Shown: positions 10,661 through 22,800, numbered from the stretch's first letter. The stretch is DNA of 64,000 nt from Biomphalaria glabrata (GCF_947242115.1 NC_074721.1:36829254-36893253), one strand, 5' to 3'. Numbers and translations: made by a program. The notes: generated from the letters alone by a model not told the origin.

Positions 10661-11087
10661 ATAAAAATGGAACTCATCTAAACAGGTTAAAACCTTAAAT
10701 TATATTTCCCTCAAAGGTTCTTTAATAAATTAACTCATTACAGGTCGTCAACTTGTAGCACCAAACTGCTGGTAGACAACTAAACCGTTGTAGGTCTAAT
10801 GTATCTTGACTGTAAAAACTTCAAATAACTTTAATTAACTTTGTGACAACACTAAATAACATTTTATTTACAGTGTAGACAAAATTAGGTTAATATGAGA
10901 TCTGTCATCCAATAAATGTAGTAGACTTAAGTAGTATTAGTCTTTAACAAAATCTAACTCACAACAATAACACAACCTTTCAATCTGTCGTTCTGTAGTC
11001 GTCCTAACTAAGACCAAGTGACGACAATACCTCCTCTGTTGCATCATTCAAAACCAATTGCTAACCTCTTCCCACCATCACCATATA
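10661..11087. other. AT-rich non-coding
   Basis: No gene or classified repeat seen between the pseudo-exon and the (CA)n run that begins near 11088. Confidence 0.3.
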
Positions 11088-11159
11088 AACACACACACAC
11101 ACACACACACACACACTCCATAACAATCATACAAGCGTGCCATTTTGTACTTGTTTTTG

Positions 11160-11825
11160 TACATGTTTCTTATGGAACTAGCTATTGTTCATGTTTCTTA
11201 TGGAACAAGCTATTGCCCATATCCCTTATGGAACAAGCTATTGCCCATGTTAATTATGGAATAAGCTATTGCCCATATCCCTTATGGATAAAGCTATCGC
11301 CCATATCCCTTATGGAACAAGCTATTGCCCATGTTTCTTATGGAACAAGCTATTGCCCATATCCCTTATGGATAAAGCTATCGCCCATATCCCTTATGGA
11401 ACAAGCTATTGCCCATGTTAATTATGGAATAAGCTATTGCCCATATCCCTTATGGATAAAGCTATCGCCCATATCCCTTATGGAACAAGCTATTGCCCAT
11501 GTTTCTTATGGAACAAGCTATTGCCCATATCCCTTATGGATAAAGCTATCGCCCATATCCCTTATGGAACAAGCTATCGCCCATATTCCTTATAGAACAA
11601 TGTGTTTCCCATGTTCATTATGGAACAAGCTATTGCCCATGTTCTTATGGAACAAGCAATTGCCCATGTCCCTTAAAGAACAAGCTAATGCCCATAGTCA
11701 TTATGACACAACTTATTGAACATGTTCCTTATCGTGCAAGCTATTGCCCATGTTCCTTAAGAAACATGCTATTGCCCATGTTCCTTAAGAAACATGCTAT
11801 TGCCCATGTTCCTTTTATGCAACAA
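11160..11825. repeat. 28-bp minisatellite
   Basis: About 24 copies of a unit close to cttatggaacaagctattgc plus ccatatcc. Variants alternate (ccatgtttc, ccatatccc, gataaagctatcg), forming a higher-order block of four units that recurs at least three times. Open frames across it are by-products of the repeat. A (CA)n run precedes it at 11088-11116. Confidence 0.95.
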
Positions 11826-12600
11826 AGATTTAAGCACTGGCGCAATGAAACCATCTAAGAAGGAATATCAATTGAAACAATGCCACCGATAAAATAGATA
11901 AAGATTTGAAATAGTTTCAAACTCTTAAAGATAAAGTTCAAAATAGACTCACAGTGGTCAACGATTATAATTGATGGTAATAGTTTAGATACCCAGATAC
12001 CTTTACTGACCACCATGTTGTTTTTAAGCTTATTTATCTCCCTTATCTATATTAAACTTTTTTAAAAGAGATTTTTGTTCTTATGCTGTCAACTTATGAA
12101 TTTTTAAGTGTATTTACTGAAATGAAGGTCTAAAAAAATGTTAATAATAAATTGATGAAGTTGTTTCTTCTTTTTTTCAATAACTTTTTTCTAAAAGAAT
12201 TTTTTTGTTCTTATGCTATCATTTTAAATGAATTTTAATATTAGATCTAATAGCTGCTAGAAGGAAAGACAAAACAGCAACAGAAAAATGTTGGCAAGTA
12301 ATTCAAGGGAGATAGTCTAGTATTAAGCCTTAAAACCAAAATGGCGTATTTCCAATGACAATATATGGTAATAAGAAATACATCTTAAAAATATATATTT
12401 TAAAAACTATTTATCTCCGAGGAAATCAAATTACATATTTGTAATCTGCATTTTTTTCTGCATATTTTAAAATATTAGAGAAACCTGATTTAGCGTTTCT
12501 AGTCACGTAAACTTATACCCACTTGGACATCACAAAGAGAGACGAATGATCAGTGAACGTCGTATATTATCTCTTGTTATCGAACTCTGCTTGATTGGAA
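11826..12600. other. AT-rich non-coding
   Basis: No coding signal. The last bases (gattggaaaaccactgcgcag) are the start of a short LINE C-terminus that continues into the minisatellite. Confidence 0.3.
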
Positions 12601-12602
12601 AA

Positions 12603-14372
12603 CCACTGCGCAGTTCATCTCGTAGCTTAGTCTAGTCATCTGAACGCAAAATCTCTTCATCTTATATATTGGTCTAGTAAGCTGAACGCTACAACAGTTC
12701 ATCTCATATTTTGGTCCAGTCATCTGAACGCTAAAAAACCCAGTTCATCTCGTAGCATGGTCTAGTCATCTGAACACTCCAACAGTACAGCTCAAGTATT
12801 GGTCTAGTCATCTGAACGCTCCAACAGTTCATCTCGTAGCTTGGTCTAGTCATCTTAATGCTGAAACAGTTCATCTCGTAGCTTGGTCTAGTCATCTTAA
12901 CGCTACAACAGTTCATCTCATATATTGGTCTAGTCATCTGAAAGCTCCAACAGTTCATCTCATACCTTGGTCTAGTCATCTTAACGCTGAAACAGTTCAT
13001 CTCGTAGCTTGGTCTAGTCATCTGAACACAAAAACAGTTCATCTCATAGCTTGGTCTAGTCATCTGAACGCTGAAACAGTTCATCTTTTATATTGGTCTA
13101 GTCATCTGAACGCTCCAGCAGTTCATCTTATATATTGGTCTAATCATCTGAACGCTCCAGCAGTTCATCTTATATATTGGTCTAATCATCTTAACGCTAA
13201 AACAGTTCATCTTTTATAATGGTCTAGTCATCTGAACGCTCCAACAGTTCATCTCGTAGCTTGGTCTAGTCATCTGAACGCTCCAACAGTTCATCTCGTA
13301 GCTTGGTCTAGTCATCTGAACGCTAAAACAGTTCATCTTTTATATTGGTCTAGTCATCTGAACGCTCCAACAGTTCATCTCGTAGCTTGGTCTAATCATC
13401 TGAACGCTCCAACAGTTCATCTCGTAGCTTGGTCTAGTCTTCTGAACACTGAAACTGTTCATCTCGTAGCTTGGTCTAGTCCTCTGAACACTGAAACAGT
13501 TCATCTCGTAGCTTGGTCTAGTCATCTGAACACTGAAACAGTTCATCTCGTAGCTTGGTCTAGTCATCTGAACACTGAAACAGTTCATCTTTTATATTGG
13601 TCTTGTCATTTGAACGCTGAAACAGTTCATCTCGTAGCTTGGTCTAGTCATGTAAACACTGAAACAGTTTATCTCGTAGCTTGGTCTAGTCCTCTGAACG
13701 CTGAAACAGTTCATCTCGTAGCTTGGTCTAGTCATCTGAACACTGAAACAGTTCATCTCGTAGCTTGGTCTAGTCCTCTGAACACTGAAACTGTTCATCT
13801 CGTAGCTTGGTCTAGTCCTCTGAACACTGAAACAGTTCATCTTGTAGCTTGGTCTAGTCCTCTGAACACTGAAACAGTTCATCTTTTATATTGGTCTAGT
13901 CCTCTGAACACTGAAACTGTTCATCTCGTAGCTTGGTCTAGTCATCTGAACGCAAAAACAGTTCATCTTTTATTGGTCTAGTAATCTGAACGCTCCAACA
14001 GTTCATCTCGTAGCTTGGTCTAGTCATCTGAACGCTCCAACAGTTCATCTCGTAGCTTGGTCTAGTCATCTGAACACTGAAACTGTTCATCTCGTAGCTT
14101 GTTCTAATCATCTGAACGCTGAAACAGTTCATCTCGTAGCTTGGTCTAGTCATCTGAACGCTGAAACAGTTAATCTCGTAGCTTGGTCTAGTCATCTGAA
14201 CGCTGAAACAGTTCATCTCGTAGCTTGGTCTAGTCATCTGAACACTGAAACAGTTCATCTCGTAGCTTGGTCTAGTCATCTGAACGCTGAAACAGTTCAT
14301 CTCGTAGCTTGGTCTAGTCATCTGAACGCTCCAACAGTTCATCTCATATATTGGTCTAGCTTAATGAGCGCT
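12603..14372. repeat. 42-bp minisatellite grown from a LINE C-terminus
   Basis: About 42 copies of a unit close to cagttcatctcgtagcttgg plus tctagtcatctgaacgctgaaa. The 42-base period (14 codons) leaves long open frames on both strands that are artefacts. Read in the right frame, the unit matches the end of a LINE protein (TAQFISCIGLVI then stop) seen once at 26.74-26.79 kb, with the same flanks ccactgcg before and gctccaacat plus a gaagaagaag tract after. The array therefore expanded from one LINE tail. Confidence 0.92.
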
Positions 14373-15319
14373 CCAACATAATAATAAGAACAAGGAAGAA
14401 GAAGATAATGTGATTGTAAATGTTATTGTTTTGTCAAGCCCGTCTCGTTATTGTAAGCCACTAACCCTCATTGCTGACATGTCAAAAGAATGTGCTAATT
14501 AACAGATAGAGGTCGGGGATAATTGAATTCCTGTTATGCCTATATTTAGAGACGATCTAACATGAATAAACCAGCATTAAAATAGACAAGAAACGGTTTG
14601 TTATTGTCTACTGGCCTACGATTACAGATAACAGTTTTGATTTGGTTAGGGTTAGATTTTGAAGAAGCTTATAAAACTGTTTCACACGAACCTTTACCTA
14701 ATGTAAGCAACAATGGGGTATTGGTTAAGTGACTTATTGAAATCCATGAAGAACTGCTGAGAACTTTCATTCATTGCTCCTTTACGTTGAAGTACACATT
14801 TTTTTCTCTCTTCAAAATAAACTTTTTGAGAATTCCTATGCCAAAGTTTCAATGTCAAAACAAAAATATTAATCTAATTCAGACATAGTATCATTAGTCA
14901 AATTTGCATCATATTTTATGAGGTTTAATGATATTCAATGATGTCGGATTTTTAATATCTTTTCTAGTTTTTGGCATCTAAACGAGCCCGACGGACGGAC
15001 TGTCAGACGGATAGAGACCACAAAAAAAAAAAAAAGATTACCGGCGTTTCCTCTTTCCTGGGGCTTCTAAAAAGAGATTCACCCTTTCATTGTGTAATTA
15101 CGTGTTTGTCGCAATAGAGATTTTTAATTAAGATGTCCATATGTTACAAATCAAAAAATCAATTCTGTCACAGCAGTTGGATATCAAAGTAGAAGAAGGG
15201 TTCAAACGTGTGGGTCACACTCATATATAGTGGTTATAGTGTAGTGTATATTATTTTTTATAATAAAAAATTTACTGCGGCCATTTTGTGGAAACTAAAT
15301 ACAAATGTTTACTGGAAAG
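14373..15319. other. AT-rich non-coding
   Basis: The first bases are the LINE 3' tail (aaggaagaagaagataatg). The rest shows no coding signal or repeat I can name. Confidence 0.3.
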
Positions 15320-15800
15320 CTTTCAATGTTTTGGTTTGATATTTTACTATTAAATTTACTCTTAACCCTTAAAGTGCTGAGCTGTTTTACAATGAGTGCG
15401 TACAAATGGAATTAAAATTCTGATGTTAAGACGCTAAACCACCACACGTGTTTTAGTGTTAAAAATCTAACGTGAGTCGCCTAGAATAAAAAGGAACGTC
15501 TGCTGTTGTTTAATGTGAGCATCAATGAGGCAGAAAATGAGATATAGCGGTGCAGATCTTAAGGAGGAAGTGGAGATGGATTGGTCACACCCTTAGAAAA
15601 GATACCAACAACAGAGCTAAACAGGCTTTAAAGTTGAATCCCCAGGGAACAAGGCGTAGAAGAAGACCAAAAAGAACTTGACGAAGTAGTATACTAGATG
15701 AAGCCGAGAGGACAGGAAAGAGCTGGGAAGCCATTAAACTCTATCCGGCCCGAGTTGCGCGAAGGGGTTCATTGAACCCATGCCCACGACCATTTTGAGG
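15320..15800 (+). mobile_element. LINE C-terminal fragment in segmental block B
   Basis: From about 15560 the plus strand reads WRWIGHTLRKDTNN, then QALKLNPQGTRRRRRPK and, after a stop, EAERTGKSWEAIK, the C-terminal region common in LINE endonuclease/reverse transcriptase proteins. Bases 15320-15700 are repeated at 20190-20346 plus 22640-22800, there interrupted by a hAT element. Confidence 0.7.
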
Positions 15801-16396
15801 CCCTTCTCCCGATGGCACAACAACCATTGCACCAGCGTCAGATTTACCCATATGCAACATTAGGGCCCCTGAGAAATATTTACTAGTTATATATAATATC
15901 TAGACTTATATGGGGCCCCAAAACGGCAACATTTCTCAAATAGCTTAAGGGACCTTTTCAACTATAAATACGGCACTGCATGACGCGTATGGGTTTCATT
16001 GCACCTGGGCCCATGACTAATGACTAATTCTGACCTACATGAGCTTTTAGGGATGACAAAAACATGGTAGAAAGATAATTACAATTTTCTTAAAAGAGTT
16101 TTAAAAATATGTAAAGTTTCTTAAACATATCCTAAACGTCAATTCAAACTTTATATTTTCAAAACGTTAATCCACAAATATGGCGACCACATAGGCACAA
16201 GCGGCTCGGACGGTTGTGATGTGAGGAACAGCTTTCATTAGGTCTATTGTAATGGTGGTGACATGTGTGACCCATTCTTTTATTTTGGTTTTTCCCACCT
16301 ATTTTAATAAAACCATTTATATTATCACCTTTTTTTCTGCTGTTTTATATTTTTCTATTACCATAAATTTAGACTAAACAATATGCACTACTATAC
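15801..16396. other. Non-coding
   Basis: No gene seen. The ggggcccc-containing stretches around 15860-15920 look like decayed ends of the gggcc-rich MITE families but could not be paired. Confidence 0.3.
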
Positions 16397-16826
16397 TAGT
16401 GGCGTAGCATCCATGGCAAAAGTAACATCATATTCTATTATATTGAAGAGGGGGTTTAATATAAATTATTTTGGAGAGGGTTTTAAAATAAAAATCTTCC
16501 TTAACTGTGCTCTTGGAATTTGGTGATTGTTGTTTGCATTTTTATTTGTTTTGTTTTATAGACGAGAGGGATTTAACTGTAAAAACCCCTGGTAGGGGGT
16601 TTTAAACTCTAAACCCCCTAGTAGGGGCTTTTAAACTCGAAAACCTTTGGCTGTGCTGGGGCAAGTGATGGTTTAGTATTAAAATCTTACCTAAATTAAA
16701 CAAAATCAAAGGAAAAAATCATGCACTAATATCTGACCCCCCTTGCGGGGGGGGGGGATTTCATTTCGTGTGTGGGGGGGGGGTTGAGCGCCAACACCCC
16801 CCCCCCCCCGCCTGGCTGCGCCCATG
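16397..16826. mobile_element. Probable hAT-type non-autonomous element
   Basis: Left end tagtggcgtagcatcc and right end cctggctgcgcccatg are inverted relatives of the common CAGTGGCGTAGCCAGG terminus, with G- and C-runs inside the right end. A clear target duplication was not found. Its right edge coincides with the left edge of duplicated segment A'. Confidence 0.5.
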
Positions 16827-16956
16827 CACGCACGTATGCATTTGTGCTAGTCTCCTGATTACAGTGTGATAAAGAGAAAGTTATGAGTCCCTTCGAAAAC
16901 CCCTTCCCGCCACCTGCTAACTAATTGTATAAACCACGATTTACGAGAGATAAAAC

Positions 16957-16964
16957 TATAAAAG
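16957..16964 (+). promoter_or_regulatory. TATA box, lectin gene 2
   Basis: TATAAAAG 87 bases before the start codon, in the same context as gene 1, so the copied promoter looks unharmed. Confidence 0.7.
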
Positions 16965-17043
16965 CTTCAACTTGTAAACTCACAAATCTCAAAACGTTTT
17001 CAACGCGCTGACGTCTGCACGCTCTGGCAGCAGACGAAAGAAA

Positions 17044-19559
17044 ATGCTCTCAACGTTGATAATTATTGTCTCCGCCGTGCAACTTGCAAGCTGCAATTAT
17101 GGTAAGCTTCGTCGGTTCTTTTATTGTAAAAAGTGCCTGAAAAGGGAAAAGTAGATAGTTATTTAGTGTTTTCTGGCGGTCTGTCCGTCCGTCCCACATC
17201 TGTCAGTCAAATTAAGATCTCATATTTTGAAATTCCCATTTCAGGATATTCTGCAGCTTGTTAGATTTATTGAAACGTTAACATTTCTTACTTAAAATAA
17301 ATTAATAAAAACTATTTGCTACTAATATTAAAAAAAAGGGAGAAAGAGAGGGATATATTGTATAAGGGAGGTTATTAAATTTGTATATTTTTGAAACATT
17401 TATGCATACGATTAATACTTCCCTTAATACTGTTATTAAAGATATTTGTATAAATTATAAATCGTGTTTCTTGTTTCATGAGACTATATCATTCTACCCA
17501 AAACGATTACTTTGTTTTAAAAAAGACAGCATATCTGAACACAATTCTGTTTTTCCATAAGCCAAACCACATTAGAGGTGTCTATCTATCTGTGGTCATT
17601 TGACCTACATCGAGTGTTAAGGATCAGTTGTCCGGAAGGAGAAACTTCATCCAGATGCAATGATTGAGAAACTGTACATTTACAGACCTCTTGTAGGTAG
17701 GGCAATCCACAGCAAGTTAATATTAAGCCAGGATCACAGCGAATCATATAGGTTTCTAGATTACTTATGTTTGTTAACAATTAAAAAATTATGTCGTCTG
17801 CCGGACAACCACAGTAGTAACGATGGCAACACGGCTATATTATGCAATCTTCTGCAAGTAAGGGGTGCGTTGGTTAAGCTTTTGGTTTCCGAACCTGGGG
17901 TCCTGGGATCGAATCTCGGTGAAGACTTGGATTTTGAATTTCGGGATTTTTCGGGCGCCATGAGTCCGCCCAGCTCTAATGGGTACCTGACTTTAGTTGA
18001 GGGAAAGTAAAGGTGGTTGGTCGTTGTGCTTGCCACATGACACCCTGTTCGTTTAACGCTGACCACAAAAAAAACAACAACAACAAATGATCTGAAAGGG
18101 GAAACTAATTTTACTTTATATTTGTTTGCAAATAATCTGTCAATATCATTTATATAAATTTGTAGGATACTTGTAGACATAACTTTTAAGGGCAGCTTTT
18201 AAATCCAGAGACTGGACTAACAATAATGAGATGAGTTATTTGCAAAACGTGATATAAAATGATGTTTATTTATATTAAATAATTAAATAAATTAAACTTC
18301 CATGAAGATAATAGATGAATATAATGTACACAGATCATTTTTATTTTAATAGTGTCACAGTACAAATACTTGACTTCACAAAGCTTATTTTTATTAACTC
18401 ATTAAAGCCAGAGTTGTTACATGACTTCCAACTAACTAACTTCACCGTGGACCAGAAACTAACTTGCAATATCAACTGACTAGAATCGTAGTTAAATCAT
18501 CTCTCCATCTCTCATACGGCCTTACTTCCGGTCATGCTTAGCTTGTGTTCAATATTTACACTTTGACTCTCTATGTTCACAAAATTCACCAATGTACATA
18601 AAGCGTATACGAAGTTAATATTTTTATCTTCAACAATATCTTTTGTTCTTGAACTGATGAAATATGGTAAGTCATTTATGTATATCAGAAAGAGTCGCGG
18701 GCTTAACACTGTTCCTTAGTTTAATATTAGTGTGGGAAAAAGAAAAAAAAAAGACTTTTTGGACGCAATGTTTGTATTAAAGTTTAAGATGTAAACTAAG
18801 ACTATTTTATGGAAATTACAAAAATACAATACAAAGTGTTAAAAGAAAGTTTGCAATTTTTTGCCAATAGCCGCGCTCAAATTTGCAAACTGATCAAAAC
18901 CTATTCTTAGCGAGCACAAAATATATACATGGAACCTAATTGTAAAATTTTATGAAAATTTGTCCGACGGTTTCAGAGTGCTCTTGGTAGATATATAGAT
19001 GACTAAATGAATGGCATTCAGCGAAAATATTTAAAGATAGCTATGATAGCACTTCAATTCAATCTAATGTTTTGTTGGTAAATTTGTTTCAGACGAAGCA
19101 GCTGCCCAGTGTAAAACACTAAAAGCTCAAATTGAAGCCATCCTCCCTCTTCTGTTCCACCCTCCACTGATCTACGACAACAGGAAGTACGTCATCTCCA
19201 AGTTTCCTTACCAAAGTTCTGAAGAAGCCATGACATACTGCACAGCTTTTGGCGGATACTTGGCAGAAGTCAATGACAACGACGAGTACACGGCCTTGCA
19301 AAATTTTGTTCTAAATACACCAGCAGTAGACATTGTGCTCATCGCTGGGTCTGACGCCATAACAGAAGGAACCTGGAGGTTTCAGAGAACTGGTGAACTA
19401 GTGCCGATTTTAGATTGGTGCCCAGGACAGCCAGATAATTTGGGAGAGGAAGATTGCTTAAATTTGTGGAAACAATTTGGCGGTAAGATGAATGACCTGC
19501 CATGTGGTTTCAGGAGTTCTGAAGACAGGTTTATGTGTGAGCTACCTAAACTGTACTAA
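17044..19559 (+). CDS. Secreted C-type lectin, gene 2, neck deleted (two exons)
   Basis: Exons 17044-17101 and 19093-19559; phase-1 intron with GT at 17102 and ttcag before 19093; 174 residues. Signal peptide MLSTLIIIVSAVQLASC is nearly that of gene 1. Exon 2 starts DEAAAQC and then jumps straight to KTLKAQIEAILPLLF. The cysteine-bearing neck of about 40 residues found in the other plus-strand copies is gone, yet the frame is kept. The CTLD is complete: MTYC, GGYLAE, GSDA, WCPGQPDN, EEDC, MND, LPC, FMCEL. The protein should still fold and bind sugar, but may have lost neck-driven pairing of chains. It may be a young variant or a gene on the way out; expression data would decide. Confidence 0.82.
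17863..18115 (+). mobile_element. tRNA-derived SINE in intron of lectin gene 2
   Basis: Paralogous counterpart of the SINE at 6485: tRNA-like head with ggatcgaatct, then taatgggtacctgactttag and gtcgttgtgcttgccacat, ending in a CAA-rich tail near 18070-18090. Confidence 0.75.
18643..18720 (-). mobile_element. Small reverse-transcriptase fragment
   Basis: Minus-strand reading GTVLSPRLFLIYINDLPYF, the conserved block before the catalytic box of a CR1/L2-like LINE. It is the paralogue of 8681-8765 and is better preserved here. Confidence 0.7.
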
Positions 19560-19707
19560 CTGATCATTTTTGACACCAAAATGTTTCTTTTCATTTTTTT
19601 ACTTTCTGTTAAAAATTATAACGTTCTTATGGAAGTACAAACGCTTAAAATAATTTTAGTATCAAAATGTGACTTAAAACTTTAAAGTTTTTATAAGCTT
19701 TATGATT

Positions 19708-19713
19708 AATAAA
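19708..19713 (+). terminator. Polyadenylation signal, lectin gene 2
   Basis: AATAAA 149 bases after the stop, in the same context as gene 1. Confidence 0.65.
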
Positions 19714-19884
19714 GTATTCATTGCAAAGCTATTTATAATTCTTAAAATAATTTATAAATTTCATATGGAATTAGTTATAGACCTTTTTTCTACCAATAAA
19801 AAGTATATTATAACTGAGTTTCCATTATTGAGTCACACCAACACCAACATGTCCCATTAATAAGTCTCAGGCAATATATTTTTA

Positions 19885-20020
19885 CTATCTCCGATGTTTA
19901 CATTGTGCGATTGATAGATCCCACGCTATGCAAGAAGGAACTTGGAAACTTCGGCGCACTGATACTTTAGTGCCAGCCTTAGATAGGGTGCAAAGACCAT
20001 ACCTAGGATATGCTTAAACT
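19885..20020 (+). pseudogene. CTLD pseudo-exon fragment
   Basis: Duplicate of 9985-10115: reads MQEGTWKLRRTDTLVPALD, the equivalent of the EGTWRFQRTG...VPILD stretch of the lectin exon. It ends where the LINE tail starts; the second half seen behind gene 1 is missing here. Confidence 0.7.
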
Positions 20021-20027
20021 TCATCTA

Positions 20028-20188
20028 ACCAGCTCTTTTGCAGACTGTTTCGAGAAAAATAGTGTGTTTTGTTTTTCATTTGTTCAGCCCCATCATGTTG
20101 TGTTGTAGTTATGTTGGGCTGCAGTGTTAATAGGGTCTGCCTAAGGTGGATTAACATGGGGCATTAAAGGAAGGTGTGGTTCACGTTC
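20028..20188 (-). mobile_element. LINE C-terminal tail, truncated by the duplication junction
   Basis: Matches 10119-10300 in reverse-strand orientation and stops at the junction with block B'. It shows the same insertion into the lectin pseudo-exon as copy A. Confidence 0.65.
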
Positions 20189-20346
20189 ACTTTCAATGTT
20201 TTTGTTTGATATTCTACCATTAAATTTACTTTTAACACTTAAAGTGCTGAACTGTTTTACAATGAGTGCGTACAAATAGAATTAAAATTCTGATGCTAAG
20301 TGGCTAAGCCACCACATGTGTCTTAGCTAATGTGAGTCGCCTAGAG

Positions 20347-22631
20347 CAGGGGTTTGCAACCTTTTGAATCGGAAGAGTCAAAAATTAAGATTGACAAAAT
20401 TTTAAAGTTTTTAAAGAGCCACACATTTTTTTTCTTGCCAACAATAAATAGTACACACAATTTTTTAATGGAAAAAAACAAACAAATCTATTTATTCATA
20501 TATATGTATAGCATCATTAGATTATTATTTTTTTTATTTCGGTAACAACTAAAGAAGTTAAACATTAACCTACGAAGCCAACTTCTACTTCCATAACAAA
20601 CAATTGAGCAAACAAATTCAATGTGAGCATTAGCTTTGCATGGTTTTAGAAAGTTTGGATACATTTGACTCATAACTTAATTTTTTTTTTGTTTCAAACA
20701 CGAATATTAATTTTTGTTTGTTAGTTGGCTTCCGACTTTACTTTTAATTCTATTCATGCAATAGAACGCTTGCTCGCACGAATATGTCGATCCAAAGATA
20801 GTCCTCACTCCAAATGCCCACTTCTTCACATCAATGTAACATTGTGGGAGCTATTCCGACTCAACCCGCGGCATTTCTTTTAAGACTGTCCACTTTTGTT
20901 GCGTTACTTACATTTCTGGACCTCCAACTTGCTTTTCAACTCTGTAAATGTTCCACTCCACAAAGCTTTACTTTTTAAATCGTTGGATTGCATTTCTAGA
21001 GATCCAATATCAATTCCAATTGGATCAATGTGCATTTTGTGACTATTTGTGTTGAGAGGATTTAATAGAAATGCTAGATAGGTTTAGTTGGTTTTGAACT
21101 GCTCAAATCTATCAAGAAATTCATTTTTGATTATTTTTATAACTGTGCTGAAGTAATTCATGTCAAAAGTTTCATGTCCAAAGTTTCACCGATTTTATCA
21201 CGATACTGTTTTAAACATTGAAAAGAAGTAACTTACCGCTCTGAATATATTCTGCAAAAAAAAAAAAAAAATTTTCTCCTAAACAAACAAATTCTTCCAC
21301 CAATATATTGGATGGGTTCCCTTTCCTTGCGTTTTAGAATTCAGCTCATTTAATTTCTTTGTATACCAACCATAAAGTATAATTTTTGCAATATTTGTCT
21401 TTCTTTAATTCAGGTTGATTAATGCCTTTTTCATTTAGGGATTTATTTATTTCATTCCAAACACAAAGCAAAACGTCTCAACACCTTACCTCTGGAAAGC
21501 TATCTCCCTTTATTGGGAAGAAGGAGCTCGGAATACTGAGTCTCCATTTCATTTAACATTTAAACAGACAATGGTAGAGTGCTTTTGACAACATGCTATT
21601 CACAATCTTGATTACCAAATTCATTACCTCAACTATTTCGGTCGGAAACGTTTAGGGCACAAAGCGCTTCTTGGGTAATGATGCAATGAAACGTAAGAAT
21701 TTCGCGGTTTATTTTGCTCCAAACAATCGTAGTTTATTTTTCATGTCTTATTTCTAGCTCCAAAATATTTTATTTAAATCGATCTAATTGTCCCCATGGC
21801 GTTTTTTGCACGGCGTTCGTTCTATCTTCACCTCTAGTTTGTCATGATGGCGGTAGCAATCCTAGAAGTTCTTTTTTTTAACTTTAGGAGACATATACAT
21901 AACAACCTGTGCCGTGTCTTTATGTCACAATACTCATTTATAGTTTATCCACTAATATCCTCTAAATCCATGAAGAACCTTTTCTAGAGTACAATAAACG
22001 TCTTCTAAAAGAATGAAAGATCAAAGAGTCAGAATGTAATAAGACAAAAGAAAGCTGAATGTCTTCCACCTGCAAATATGTTACATTTGAAAACATTTTA
22101 GCATTTCTATCTTGTACTGTTTTAGCGGCTAGAGGCAAATCGTTGATTTTTTTTTTTTCAAGATTTTTGGTTTGTTTTTGAAATGAATAAAAAGTTCATC
22201 AGGAAGCAGTCTTTGACATATAAATGATTTGCCTTTTTTTGTGCAATTTTTAGTAGTACCGCAAAGCTTGCCGGATTAGCATCACTTGTTGCTTGCCTCT
22301 AAGTTTGAGAAGATAATCGCTTCTAACTCATTTATTTGAAACAACAAACTATACGTCACAGCCAAAGCACATAGAAACATCCGACGATGGCCGAGAGCTT
22401 CCAACGGACTGACAACAGTGACGACGCGTTTAAAGGGAGATGGGTGTGGTGAAAAGCGAGTACAAGTGTCTGAGTGATAGAATAGGTGCCTAATCCTCGT
22501 TAAACGATTCAAAACTATTTTTAAAAAATGTTTCGATAAAATAAATAATATTTGCGTATGGAACTAAAGAGCCGCAGTTTCACATCCAAAGAGCCGCATG
22601 TGGCTCGGGAGCCGCAGTGTGCCGACCCCTG
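20347..22631 (-). mobile_element. hAT transposon with decayed transposase
   Basis: Ends CAGGGGTTTGCAACC and TGCCGACCCCTG, each next to an agagccgcatgtgg-type block, are flanked by perfect 8-bp repeats gcctagag (20339-20346, 22632-22639). The minus strand carries transposase remains: IGIDIGSLEMQSNDLKSK near 20990-21040 and the C-terminal dimerisation motif FGSTYSCEQAF then MNRIKSKVGSQLTNKQ at about 20713-20823. Stops and drift through the body mean it no longer makes transposase. The paralogous site at 15483 is uninterrupted, so it jumped after the duplication. Confidence 0.88.
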
Positions 22632-22639
22632 GCCTAGAG

Positions 22640-22800
22640 TAAAGAAATGTGAGCATCAATGAGGCAGAAAATGAGATAGAAAAATATAGAGGTGCAGATC
22701 TTAGAGAGAAAGTGGAGATGGATTGGTCACACCCGTAGAAAAGAGACCAACAACAGAGCCAGGCAGGCCTTAGAAATGAATCCTTACGGAAATTCATGTC
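22640..22800 (+). mobile_element. LINE C-terminal fragment in block B'
   Basis: Continuation of the duplicated block after the hAT insertion: KWRWIGHTRRKETNN then RARQALEMNPYG, paralogous to 15540-15650. Confidence 0.65.

Larger units (their letters stand above)
16826..20188 (+). repeat. Segmental duplication, copy A'
   Basis: Colinear copy of 5427-10310 containing lectin gene 2. It ends abruptly within the minus-strand LINE tail at about 20188, where sequence like 15325 onward begins. It lacks the 1.5 kb LINE of copy A and has an in-frame deletion in exon 2. Confidence 0.85.

Noticed and set aside
11018-11719. 233-codon frame over the 28-bp array
   Set aside because: Made of minisatellite units; no signal, splice site or homologue.
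13610-14342. Long open frames on both strands over the 42-bp array
   Set aside because: The period is exactly 14 codons, so any frame without a stop in one unit stays open. The peptide is a plain tandem repeat that runs only as long as the array and has no flanking exon signals.
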